A stretch of DNA of 64,000 nt from NCBI RefSeq assembly GCF_900129155.1, contig NZ_FQVF01000004.1:186001-250000 (forward strand). The letters are read 5' to 3'. Source of the DNA: Marinomonas polaris DSM 16579 (GTDB taxonomy: Bacteria; Pseudomonadota; Gammaproteobacteria; Pseudomonadales; Marinomonadaceae). Positions 55,654-64,000 of this stretch are shown here, one piece after another. How positions within the stretch are numbered: the stretch's first letter is position 1; every line of letters begins with the position of its first letter. The notes beneath the pieces were generated by a model. It searched no databases. It was not told where the DNA came from and saw nothing but the letters and a program-made list of their open reading frames with translations. A program made the position numbers and the translations under genes.

Positions 55654-56614
55654 GTATCATCCTTGCGACTTCTATATTGCGGCTGTCCTTGCTCGCTTCT
55701 AATTCTGCCACGGCCAATAAGGCTTGGCTTGTTTCTGACCATGCTAATTTGTCGCCCCAAAAGGCTGGAACTAACCATAAAAGCCCTTCTGGATTCGGGC
55801 GGCATTTAAGTTGAGCTAATTTTTGCTGTAACGGCTGGCGGGTAAACAGCTGTAACTCTTGAGGATGAAGGTATTGGGTTAACTTTTCTGCTGCGGCTTC
55901 TCCGCCCCAAAAATCGTCCTCTTCCATTGGAATATCTTGCCATTCCCTTTCTAACTGTAAACGAATGCCGCCTAGCTTAGGTCTAATCGATAAACGATAG
56001 GATTCGATCCAAAGGCTTAGCATCCGCTCTGTGTCTAGCATTCGTCTCGTATCGCCAAGGCTAATCAACGACTCGGCTTGAAGAATTCCCAAACCTTTGC
56101 TCACCATGCCCAATGAAATATTGGCGTATTCAGCAATCTCGCGGTATGACAAATTAAGCACATCGGGACTAGATAAAAGAGCAAACAACAACTTTGCTGC
56201 ACCTTCACCTAACTTGTTGCTTTTACTTGCAAGGTTGAAGTCATTCTTCGATTGAATCGTTTGTTGAGATTCAATCCAAATATACAGAGCGCCGTTATTA
56301 ATTCTCACATTCCCTGCGCTATCAATAAAATTAACCCCATTCTCTATACAGATATCTGCTAAGTAAGGCGTCAGACGATTACAAATCAGCAATGTATTAG
56401 GCGCTGTATCAGCTAATAATGAGCTTAAGCTTTCCTTGCGATGAATAGTTTTTACTGCAACATAGAAATGATATTCATCACCACTCACGGTTAAACACAA
56501 TTCGCCATCGGTAAAGTACTCACCGTTAACACACTCATTTTGGACAAAGCCAACTTTAATGTGGGCAGGTAGTAACGCCAACGCATTCACAGCCAATGCA
56601 GATTGTTTTGTCAT
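55637..56614 (-). CDS. AbiEi-like antitoxin/transcriptional regulator
   Basis: The ATG at 56614 gives 325 residues; the GTG at 56626 has a poorer ribosome-site position. An N-terminal half of unclear fold is followed by a winged helix-turn-helix (LSYREIAEYANISLGMVSKGL near residue 165) and a C-terminal region shared with AbiEi-family antitoxin annotations. It is upstream of, and overlapping, the nucleotidyltransferase gene, the usual antitoxin-first order. It probably represses its own operon. Membership in the family is recalled from the arrangement and the HTH, so I hold it as probable. Confidence 0.65.
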   Translation of the reverse strand: MTKQSALAVNALALLPAHIKVGFVQNECVNGEYFTDGELCLTVSGDEYHFYVAVKTIHRKESLSSLLADTAPNTLLICNRLTPYLADICIENGVNFIDSAGNVRINNGALYIWIESQQTIQSKNDFNLASKSNKLGEGAAKLLFALLSSPDVLNLSYREIAEYANISLGMVSKGLGILQAESLISLGDTRRMLDTERMLSLWIESYRLSIRPKLGGIRLQLEREWQDIPMEEDDFWGGEAAAEKLTQYLHPQELQLFTRQPLQQKLAQLKCRPNPEGLLWLVPAFWGDKLAWSETSQALLAVAELEASKDSRNIEVARMIHEQYL

Positions 56615-56626
56615 AGTTGATTTCAC

Positions 56627-56982
56627 TTAAATTAAGCTATCGTTCACAAACCAAAACCGTTCATGATTCATGAACAGACTATAGACATGAACATAAAATA
56701 ATACAAATGTCCTTTCGCCTTCATGCAATCCATGTGACTCATCAACGACCATGCAAAAAACGGCTTTATGCGGTAGGAGACAGATAAAAAATGAGTGGAT
56801 TTTAAACAACAATCAGACAGTAAAAACTTAATTATGTAATTTACTTTTGAAGAAAAAGCGCCTAGTTTTATCGAATATAACTTAGGAAATAATGTGTAAA
56901 TTTCATGTTTTACTGTGAGTTAAAAAACATGAAAAACCATAGTTTCTATGTGGGTTAAAGACCGTAATTAAGGACAGCCTAA
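56627..56982. other. Gap between the AbiE-like pair and the BdlA-like gene
   Basis: This 356-bp gap holds the promoter of the AbiE-like operon, the decayed tag 3'-end copy (56716-56785) and then a very AT-rich stretch with the promoter of the chemoreceptor gene at 56983. No intact gene is seen. Confidence 0.7.
56716..56785 (+). pseudogene. Decayed duplicate of the tag 3' end (right repeat copy)
   Basis: This segment repeats tag bases 53842-53911 at about 87 percent identity, with no upstream part of tag and no reading frame of its own. The differences increase toward the right end. It is best read as the scar left when foreign DNA entered at the 3' end of tag, or as a remnant of an older tag copy. 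Confidence 0.85.
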
Positions 56983-58281
56983 ATGATTTTTAGCAAGAAC
57001 AAAGACAAGCCATCGACTTCGACCCCAGAGAACCAAAAACTAAAACAGTGTCATGATGAGTTAAACGCGATAAAGCAAAATACCGCGTGTATTAGCTTTG
57101 ATGTAGACGGCATTATATTGGATGCTAATCCGATTTTCTTAGAAGCTGTGGGCTACACACTAGAGCAAATCGTCGGTAAGCATCACCGTATATTTTGTGA
57201 TGCAGAATATACAAAATCAACAGAGTACAAAGCTTTTTGGGACGATCTAAAGAAAGGAAAATCCTTCCACGATACTTTTTTACGCTTCAAACAAAACAAG
57301 CAGCCAATCTATTTAGAAGCCAGCTATTTTCCTGTATCAGATGAAAGCGGTAAGGTTATAAAAATACTTAAAATAGCCAATGACATCACAGAAATGCAGG
57401 AGTCACTGAAAAATAAAAATGCCATATTAACCGCTCTAGATCGCTCACTAGCCGTAATTGAATTTGATCCTGAAGGCAATATACTTCACGCCAACAGTAA
57501 TTTTTTAAGAGCAATGAAATACGATCTACAAGACATTGTTGGCAAACATCATAAAATGTTTTGCGATGAGAAATTCTACCGAGATAACCCAAGCTTTTGG
57601 TCTAATTTAGCGCATGGACAACACTCTTCAGGACGTTTTCAGCGCTTTGATGGTAACGGCAAAGTTATTTGGTTAGAAGCCACTTACAACCCCATCTTTG
57701 ACGAAAAAGGCCGAGTCTATAAAGTCATTAAATTCGCTTCTGACATTTCAGAACGAGTTAATAATGCCATGAACGCGATTGAACTTGCCGCCGCCACTTC
57801 GGAGCAAACCAGTCAGGTATCATCAAACGCAGTAGAGATCCTCAATGCCTCAGTACAAACCTCCAATGATATTGCTGAAAAAGTAAAAAGTGCTGCCGAG
57901 ATAGGGGATTTACTTAAATCACAATCCAAAAGCATTTCAGACATCGTTGTGACTATTCGTTCTATTGCTGATCAAACTAACTTGCTCGCACTTAATGCCG
58001 CAATAGAAGCTGCACGCGCAGGCGATGCAGGTCGTGGTTTCTCAGTGGTAGCCGATGAAGTTCGCAAACTTGCCAGCAATACCGCCACAGCGACAGCAGA
58101 AATTGGCTCGGTTGTAGAAAAGAATCACAACCTAATTAATGAAATGGATGACATGTTACGCTCGGTAACAGGCATTGCTCTTCATGGCAAAGAAAGTATC
58201 AACGAAGTATCACGAGGCCTTACTGAGATTTCATCTGGTGTCGCGAGATTCGTCGAAATGGTCGACAAAATGAAGGATTGA
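56983..58281 (+). CDS. Soluble PAS-PAS methyl-accepting protein (BdlA-like)
   Basis: The protein has 432 residues and no transmembrane segment. Two PAS domains (about 30-145 and 152-265) each contain the same signature, VGKHHRIFCDAEY and VGKHHKMFCDEKF. A short MCP signalling domain has the tip [19 protein letters not shown]. The layout and length match BdlA, the Pseudomonas biofilm-dispersion chemoreceptor, and Aer-like redox sensors. It probably signals through a CheA or c-di-GMP pathway. AAGGAC precedes the ATG. Heme or FAD binding is unknown. Confidence 0.88.
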   Translation: MIFSKNKDKPSTSTPENQKLKQCHDELNAIKQNTACISFDVDGIILDANPIFLEAVGYTLEQIVGKHHRIFCDAEYTKSTEYKAFWDDLKKGKSFHDTFLRFKQNKQPIYLEASYFPVSDESGKVIKILKIANDITEMQESLKNKNAILTALDRSLAVIEFDPEGNILHANSNFLRAMKYDLQDIVGKHHKMFCDEKFYRDNPSFWSNLAHGQHSSGRFQRFDGNGKVIWLEATYNPIFDEKGRVYKVIKFASDISERVNNAMNAIELAAATSEQTSQVSSNAVEILNASVQTSNDIAEKVKSAAEIGDLLKSQSKSISDIVVTIRSIADQTNLLALNAAIEAARAGDAGRGFSVVADEVRKLASNTATATAEIGSVVEKNHNLINEMDDMLRSVTGIALHGKESINEVSRGLTEISSGVARFVEMVDKMKD

Positions 58282-59072
58282 TCGACCTTTAACTAAAGCG
58301 TGAAGAATTAAAAAGGTCTAATGCTGTACAACGGTAGCTTGTATACGGTGAGCACGCCAAGAGCATATCTCGATGTCGGTCGATTTGAATCGGGTCTTGT
58401 TATTCAACACCAGCCCACAAGGTATGCTGCTGAATGCAAGGGAAGTTTGAGGGGTTGGAGAAAATTAAACCTATCAAGCCATCCCCACGCCGATAGTTGC
58501 TCGCGCCGGAATACCTTCGGTGCTGAAGCCTTTTAAACTATAGGCGTTGATAAGTTGGTATTTGCTCTCATGCACTTTAACCATCAAGGCGTTTTTTCTG
58601 ATGCAAATAGAGCAATTACATGTGATTAGTTCATGTGCATCGGGGACGATTTTGAATTGAACATTACCGCAATGGCAACTTCTTAATTACTCTTTTTCTT
58701 GCATATGGAGCGCCTTACAAGAGGTCATTTTTTCAACCATATCTGTTTACGGCCTTCTTGATTAAGATCACTTTAAAAAACTGTCTTATGCTCAATAATA
58801 CAGTGCTCTATCTACCATAATTTGCTGCCTTGCCCATGCTTGCTTACGACATCACGCATAGAGCCAACACTCTATTTACTTTACATTCCCTCTGGGCCGA
58901 ATACAAAAAATAACCTTAAAGCATAAGACGGCACCAAGGGAGCTATGGCATACAAGAATATATTTAATGTATAAGTTTAGTATCGGTTCGTCATAATTAT
59001 GCATTTTCAAATTGATATAAAGAAAATATCAATTACTCATCAATATCAGTCGATTTAAAAGGACTTAACCTA
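58282..59072. other. Long gap with gene remnant
   Basis: This 791-bp gap holds one recognisable remnant (reverse strand 58474-58686, listed separately) and, close to 59073, the promoter of the DUF917 gene. A 71-codon plus-strand frame at 58321-58536 has no recognisable motif and is antisense to the remnant. The rest is AT-rich with no gene seen. Confidence 0.6.
58474..58686 (-). pseudogene. GFA-family (CENP-V/GFA) fragment, broken
   Basis: The reverse-strand frame reads SCHCGNVQFKIVPDAHELIT and then CNCSICIRKNALM, the cysteine-rich N-terminal hallmark of the GFA (glutathione-dependent formaldehyde-activating-like) family. It is preceded by an in-frame stop at 58687-58689, has no start and ends after about 70 codons. 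Its tail, GFSTEGIPARATIGVGMA, is not GFA-like and looks like the end region of a RidA-type protein, so two genes may have been joined by a deletion. It is not expected to be functional. Confidence 0.6.
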
Positions 59073-60356
59073 ATGACTATCTTAACAACAGAAGCACTTT
59101 TCAATATCGTCAATGGTTCAACATTATTAGCAAGTGGCGGCGGTGGTTCGATTAAAACGGCCTACTCGTTTGTTAACCAAATAGTAGAAACGAAAAAATC
59201 TATTACGCTGTGCTCACCCGGTTCGATGAAACACAGTGATTTTGGTGTGGTAGTTGGTGCAATGGGGTCTCCTGAAAGCTTTGAAAAAATAGGCTTACAA
59301 GGCGCAGAAAAAAGAGCGGTTGAGGTCATGCAAGACCTAAACAAATCAAAGAGAATCAATTTCACCATTTCTGTTGAAACTGGATCAAATATTTTTGTCG
59401 CTATGCTAGCGGCAGCAAAAACGCTAGATCCAGCTCTTGTTATTGATGCTGATGGTGCGGGACGTTCAGTACCGACTTTGTCCTGCTTGAGCTATAGCTC
59501 CAAAATAAACATCACGCCTTTTGTCGTACTAAATGCACCCCATGGAGAGGTACTTGTTGAAGGTGATATCGTTTTAAACTTGCCCCAAATTAGTGACGGG
59601 GACCTAGGTGAAGCAACGAAGAAGAAGGCTCAAGCCAGTATCGTTGAAAATATGGTTAGGCCTATTTTATCGTCTGAAGGCAGTTTTGACGGTGTAGGTG
59701 CTATTTCAGGCTGGATCATGAATGGCAATCAAGCAAAGTCAGCACTTGTATCAAATACAATCTCAATGGCGCAGAGCATTGGAGAACAACTGAATAAATT
59801 CAAAGTCGATGATAAGAACATTATCCATGACCTTGCTGTGTTTTTAAACACATTAAATATATCCCTATACTCTTTATCTGAGACCAACTCACCTTTTATT
59901 CTTAAAAGCAAAGACAGTGTTTCTCAGGGTGGGTTTGATTTTAATAAATTATCTTTTACTCAAACGGTTAGCGGCCGAGTAAGAGAGCAAATTGTCATTA
60001 ACCAAAATGAAAACTTACTCATTTGGGACAAAGATAAAGATCATCCTCTGACTATCTGTCCTGATTCAATTTGCATGCTAGGTAAATTAGACGAGACGAT
60101 TAAAGATGACATTCTGGCTGGTTTAAGCTCACTCAGTGGAATAGAGAAAGAAGAAGCTGATACATCACTTTCAGGATGGCATGGCCTTTCAGTAGAAGAC
60201 CTCGTAGAGGGGCAAGAAGTGTATTTATTTAGTTTACCGGCCCCAGAAACACTCAAAAATGAAAACCAAGAAGTCTTTTCTGCTCTGGCAAAGCAATTTG
60301 GCTACTACGGATCATATGAGTCTTTAGACAAGCTGCTAACGAAAGAAAACATCTAA
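59073..60356 (+). CDS. DUF917 family protein
   Basis: This 427-residue DUF917-type protein has the N-terminal glycine-rich segment STLLASGGGGSIKTAY, then FGVVVGAMGSPESFEKIG, the central VIDADGAGRSVPTLSC and the late LFSLPAPETLKNENQ. The family is related to hydantoinase/oxoprolinase proteins; some members are thiohydantoin desulfurases, so a hydantoin-type substrate is possible. It has AAGGA before the ATG. It precedes the hybrid histidine kinase gene by 54 bp on the same strand and could share its transcript. Confidence 0.85.
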   Translation: MTILTTEALFNIVNGSTLLASGGGGSIKTAYSFVNQIVETKKSITLCSPGSMKHSDFGVVVGAMGSPESFEKIGLQGAEKRAVEVMQDLNKSKRINFTISVETGSNIFVAMLAAAKTLDPALVIDADGAGRSVPTLSCLSYSSKINITPFVVLNAPHGEVLVEGDIVLNLPQISDGDLGEATKKKAQASIVENMVRPILSSEGSFDGVGAISGWIMNGNQAKSALVSNTISMAQSIGEQLNKFKVDDKNIIHDLAVFLNTLNISLYSLSETNSPFILKSKDSVSQGGFDFNKLSFTQTVSGRVREQIVINQNENLLIWDKDKDHPLTICPDSICMLGKLDETIKDDILAGLSSLSGIEKEEADTSLSGWHGLSVEDLVEGQEVYLFSLPAPETLKNENQEVFSALAKQFGYYGSYESLDKLLTKENI

Positions 60357-60410
60357 CGCGCCAAACTCAACCGATAATCGTCAAATTTTTATTATTAACA
60401 TGGAGGTGTC

Positions 60411-63149
60411 ATGAAATTTAATGAGCTTTTTGATCAAGAAGAACATGACTTTATGATTAAAGAATGTCTTTTTCAGTTATGGAGTCATTCTGACGACCTC
60501 ATGTTTATCGTTGCTGTCGAAGAGAATGGCGAATTTTCTCTTTATGATAACAATGCAGCTTCTCGGATTGCGATGGGTATTGAGCCAAACAAAATTTATC
60601 ATCGCAACCGCATTCGCGATATGTTTCCTGAAGAGATTGTCGAAGGTTTTTACAGTACTTATCGGGAAGCCATCACCAGTAGAAAGCCTATTTCAATAGA
60701 GCAATATACCGTAAATGATGGAAAGGATTTATTCTACAACACCTTGTTAGTGCCTATATTTGATGAGCAAGACAATCCTGCCTTTATTTGCGGTATCAGC
60801 CATGAAACGACCAAAATCAAAACCGCCGAAAAAATGGCCGTTGAAGCAGGAGAAAAGCTGAAGGAATACAATGTTGGGCTGAAACAAATCAATGACAACC
60901 TTGATGCAAAAGTCAGGGAACGAACAGCCGCACTGGAACTCGCTAAAGCGGAGCTGGAAGAGGCGCTAGAAGCGAAGTCATCATTTGTCGCGAGAATGAG
61001 TCACGAAATCCGTACGCCTATTAACGCGGTTATCGGCCTAAGTGACCTAGCTCTCAATACTTCCCCCAATCATAAAGAACAGCAAGACTACCTACAAAAG
61101 ATACGAGACTCCGGCGATATTTTGCTCAGTTTAGTCAACAATGTCTTGGACTTTTCCAAAATAGAAGCAGGTAAATTAACCGCTGAGTCAGTGCGTTTTT
61201 CAACGGAGAAATTAATTCGAACCACAGTCAATATGAATGTATTTGGAGCCTATGCGAAAAAGCTCGAGTTAGTAACAGACATCGCTGATGACATTCCTGA
61301 ATACTTATTAGGGGACCCGCTCCGTATTCAACAGATATTGGTCAACTTAGTGAGCAACGCGATTAAGTTCACAGAAAGCGGGAGCATTGTTATTCGATTA
61401 CGTTGCAATAAGTTGGATGGTGAGAATATTTTGCTGCAGTGCGAGGTCACTGACTCAGGTATAGGTATCTCATCCACTCAACTCGAACAGCTTTTTTGCC
61501 CCTTCACACAGGCAGACAATAGTGTCACACGCGTCTATGGTGGAACTGGATTAGGATTAACAATAACTCGTCAGTTATGTGAATTAATGAATGGGGAAAT
61601 CAAAGTCGAAAGTGATGTTGGCAAAGGTTCAACCTTCACCGTCTTATTGCCTTTAAAAGTCCCCACTCTGCAGCCAAAAAATGCAGCAATCGACTCTGCA
61701 AATATGCTTAAAGCTCTAGTAGTGGATGATCATCCGTTATCTAGAGACATTCTAGCCAAACTATTAGCCAGCTTTGGTATAGAAAGCACGTGTGTGGGGA
61801 GCGGCTGGGAAGCCATCGATGCTATTCACCAATCAGATCAATCCGGCGTTGCATTCGATGTAGTTTTCATGGATTGGCAAATGCCAGGTATAGACGGCAT
61901 AGAAACTTCAAAAAAGATAAAAAATTTATTCAAAGAATTAGCGCCGCCTATCTTGATGATATCAGCCTATGAAAAGCATCATATCCAGCCTCACTTGGAC
62001 ACAGGTATTATTCGGCAGTTTATAGAGAAGCCTATTGGTAAATCGACACTATTCGATGCAATAAATCAGTTTTTTAATATTGAGAAAATAGCAATATCGA
62101 ATAAAAAAATAGCTCCGATACCTCAGCTATCGGATTTTCATATTTTACTTGTTGAAGATAATCTAATTAATCAGCAAGTAGCATTGGGGTACTTAAAAAG
62201 CACTGGGGTTCAAGTAGATTGCGCTGAAAACGGAAAAATCGCCATTGATAAGATAAAAGGTACTCAGTATGACCTTATCCTTATGGACATCCAAATGCCG
62301 GTTATGGATGGATTAACCGCATCAGCTATCATTCGTGGCATGGATCTTGGTTATGAACTTCCGATTATTGCCATGACAGCTCACACTTCTCCAGAAGACA
62401 AAGAGAAAAGTCTCTCTGCGGGAATGAATAATCATATCCCTAAACCTATTCCATCTGACTTACTTTATAAAACACTGAGTAACTACTTAATAAGTAATAA
62501 AAAAAATAGAAAGGCTGACGCTGAGCTATTGCCCGTAAAACCAGCTTTAAACGATAAATTATCTATGCTTTTCAAGATAAGTAGTCTAGAAGCTGGGAAG
62601 GCTATTGATTCTCTAAAAAATGACACATCAATTTACCTAAAAATAGTGAGATCTTTTTGGACGCAATATACATCGCTTTTAGAAGACCCTAATACTCGAT
62701 TTTTAACCTTAGACAATCGCAACTTACTAAACGACATACACTCTTTGAAATCAAATGCGGCTTACATTGGCGCTCAAGATATATTTAAAGATTGCGTAGT
62801 CATTGAACGAAAATTACTAAAAAATGAGTATGTTGATGGTTCACTGTTAGATGCTGTGATCAGCAAACTATCGATTCTTTTGACAGCGCTAAATCTTGTC
62901 TTTGATCAAATTGAGTACAAGGATATTGATTCAAGAATCAATCTTAAAAGCACGCTTAGAAAGGTACTGCCATTGCTGGAGCAAAGTGACTTTAAAGTAG
63001 AAAATTATTTTCATGCATTACATCATAAATCCATGAACACTCAATATAGTGAGGATATTACTCAAATAATACAAAATATTACCGATATTGAGTATGAGCA
63101 GGCGGCAAAGCTTGTTCGTCAACTTTTAGTAAAATTACCAGGTAGCTAG
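60411..63149 (+). CDS. Hybrid sensor histidine kinase (PAS-HisKA-HATPase-REC-REC-Hpt)
   Basis: This 912-residue protein has a PAS domain (about 20-135), a coiled coil (about 140-190) and the kinase: H198 in SHEIRTPIN, the N-box VNLVSNAIKF, DSGIGIS and GGTGLGL. Two receiver domains follow with phospho-acceptors D488 (VVFMDWQMP) and D626 (LILMDIQMP), then a C-terminal Hpt with H777 in DIHSLKSNA. This is a complete phosphorelay in one chain, like BarA/ArcB-type kinases but without transmembrane segments, so it is cytoplasmic. GGAGG precedes the ATG. The response regulator gene starts two bases after its stop. Confidence 0.93.
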   Translation: MKFNELFDQEEHDFMIKECLFQLWSHSDDLMFIVAVEENGEFSLYDNNAASRIAMGIEPNKIYHRNRIRDMFPEEIVEGFYSTYREAITSRKPISIEQYTVNDGKDLFYNTLLVPIFDEQDNPAFICGISHETTKIKTAEKMAVEAGEKLKEYNVGLKQINDNLDAKVRERTAALELAKAELEEALEAKSSFVARMSHEIRTPINAVIGLSDLALNTSPNHKEQQDYLQKIRDSGDILLSLVNNVLDFSKIEAGKLTAESVRFSTEKLIRTTVNMNVFGAYAKKLELVTDIADDIPEYLLGDPLRIQQILVNLVSNAIKFTESGSIVIRLRCNKLDGENILLQCEVTDSGIGISSTQLEQLFCPFTQADNSVTRVYGGTGLGLTITRQLCELMNGEIKVESDVGKGSTFTVLLPLKVPTLQPKNAAIDSANMLKALVVDDHPLSRDILAKLLASFGIESTCVGSGWEAIDAIHQSDQSGVAFDVVFMDWQMPGIDGIETSKKIKNLFKELAPPILMISAYEKHHIQPHLDTGIIRQFIEKPIGKSTLFDAINQFFNIEKIAISNKKIAPIPQLSDFHILLVEDNLINQQVALGYLKSTGVQVDCAENGKIAIDKIKGTQYDLILMDIQMPVMDGLTASAIIRGMDLGYELPIIAMTAHTSPEDKEKSLSAGMNNHIPKPIPSDLLYKTLSNYLISNKKNRKADAELLPVKPALNDKLSMLFKISSLEAGKAIDSLKNDTSIYLKIVRSFWTQYTSLLEDPNTRFLTLDNRNLLNDIHSLKSNAAYIGAQDIFKDCVVIERKLLKNEYVDGSLLDAVISKLSILLTALNLVFDQIEYKDIDSRINLKSTLRKVLPLLEQSDFKVENYFHALHHKSMNTQYSEDITQIIQNITDIEYEQAAKLVRQLLVKLPGS

Positions 63150-63150
63150 A

Positions 63151-64000
63151 ATGCCCAATTCATTTAGTGTCCTTATTATCGATGATGAAATCATAAACTT
63201 ACAGATCATCAGTGATATCTTACGTAGCGAAGTCGACATTATAATGGCAAAAAGCGGAGAACAAGGTGTCCGTAAAGCGTTAGAGCTTTCACCAGACCTA
63301 ATTTTACTCGACGTTATGATGCCTGATATGGATGGCTTCGAGACCATGGAAAAGCTGAGCCAAGATTCACGGACATGTGATATTCCTGTCATCTTTATAA
63401 CGGCCTTAGATGACATAAAAAATGAAGAAAAAGGGCTCTTACTTGGAGCAAGTGACTATATTCAAAAACCAATACACGCTTCAATCATAAAAGCTAGAGT
63501 AGCCTTGCACCTTAAATTAATAAATCAACACCGTATACTTGAACGCTTAAGTACCATAGACCCATTAACCTCTTTAGCAAATCGTCGGAAGTATGAAGAA
63601 ACAATCCGGTCTGAATGGAAATTAATGGAAGAAATTAATGAAACTTTATCCTTAGCCGTTATCGACATTGATAATTTTAAACAATATAACGACTTTTATG
63701 GACATGCTGCAGGCGATAAAGTTTTACAAAAAGTAGCGGCTATTCTAGCTAATAACTTTAAACATAATAGCAATCTAGTAGCACGATATGGTGGAGAAGA
63801 ATTTGTGGCAATCATGCCCAGAACTTCAAAAAAAGAAGCTTTGCAACGTCTTAATAAATGCATTAGTGAAGTTCAAGAAATGGCCATTACCTGTAAAAAA
63901 GAAAACGACAATGTTGTCACTATTAGTGCTGGAGTCTCTTCTATCATTCCTAACGATGGCTTTAAATTTGAGTCTTTATTCGCTGCCGCAGATGAAGCTT
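63151..64000 (+). CDS. REC-GGDEF response regulator, diguanylate cyclase (3' end outside window)
   Basis: An open frame from the ATG at 63151 runs past the window end, with 283 residues visible. A receiver domain (about 1-120) has acceptor D54 in LILLDVMMP, followed by a GGDEF domain with the catalytic signature GGEEF at 214-218 and the substrate segment VIDIDNFKQYND. It should make c-di-GMP when phosphorylated. The inhibitory-site RxxD, five residues before GGEEF, is replaced here by HNSN (205-208), so product inhibition is probably lost. It is two bases after the kinase stop, so the two form a pair. Confidence 0.93.
   Translation, partial: MPNSFSVLIIDDEIINLQIISDILRSEVDIIMAKSGEQGVRKALELSPDLILLDVMMPDMDGFETMEKLSQDSRTCDIPVIFITALDDIKNEEKGLLLGASDYIQKPIHASIIKARVALHLKLINQHRILERLSTIDPLTSLANRRKYEETIRSEWKLMEEINETLSLAVIDIDNFKQYNDFYGHAAGDKVLQKVAAILANNFKHNSNLVARYGGEEFVAIMPRTSKKEALQRLNKCISEVQEMAITCKKENDNVVTISAGVSSIIPNDGFKFESLFAAADEA

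Noticed and set aside
58321-58536. 71-codon plus-strand frame in the 58-59 kb gap
   Set aside because: Partly antisense to the GFA remnant, no ribosome site and no recognisable motif.

Overview
The window reads like the chromosome of a marine gammaproteobacterium of the Oceanospirillales type, most like Marinomonas. This is inferred from the moderate-to-low GC, the many ABC importers with periplasmic binding proteins, the LysR and LacI regulators, the Aap amino-acid transporter and the chemotaxis and c-di-GMP genes. No rRNA, tRNA, insertion sequence, prophage or CRISPR array was seen.

Layout. 1-1060: 5' part of a PAS-GAF-GGDEF gene, cut by the window edge. 1209-8062: first carbohydrate- or phosphoester-type uptake locus (MBL-fold hydrolase, LacI regulator and inositol-monophosphatase-family enzyme, divergent from an ABC importer), with a perfect palindromic operator between the two arms. 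8067-14242: TSUP permease, LysR regulator, DUF547 protein, a TVP38-flavoprotein fusion and an MFS carrier. 14456-21161: type I restriction-modification locus (hsdM, hsdS, an AlbA_2/COG2865 ATP-binding protein, hsdR). 21202-22432: DMT transporter behind an FMN riboswitch, so a probable riboflavin importer. 22606-29770: RarD, a small membrane protein, a RimK-like ATP-grasp protein, a MINPP-like phytase lipoprotein, DUF1272 and an HBM-type chemoreceptor. 30075-36533: second uptake locus, AfuABC-like (sugar-phosphate type), with its own LacI regulator, operator and IMPase-family phosphatase.

36622-42085: a reverse-strand cluster of amphi-Trp protein, metallophosphoesterase, HprK-related kinase, RimK-like ATP-grasp and a PhoU-like/APH-kinase fusion. 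It resembles the predicted but uncharacterised GAK (grasp-and-kinase) neighbourhood and is the best candidate here for an undescribed system. 42192-44913: two antibiotic-type acetyltransferases and a TPR-LicD-cytidylyltransferase fusion. 45185-53364: SapC-like protein, FAD oxidase, aapJQMP and a divergent LysR regulator. 53351-56785: tag followed by a small island (membrane/winged-helix protein plus an AbiE-like toxin-antitoxin pair) bounded by a second, decayed copy of the tag 3' end. 56983-64000: BdlA-like PAS-PAS chemoreceptor, a decayed GFA-family fragment, DUF917 protein, a hybrid histidine kinase and a REC-GGDEF regulator running off the window.

How it fits together. Two paralogous LacI/ABC/IMPase modules plus a secreted phytase suggest that phosphorylated polyols or sugars are released outside, imported and dephosphorylated inside. 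All three binding-protein ABC operons have a stem-loop between the binding-protein gene and the next permease gene, which probably sets a high ratio of binding protein to permease. All assignments come from reading the sequence; no database search was run.
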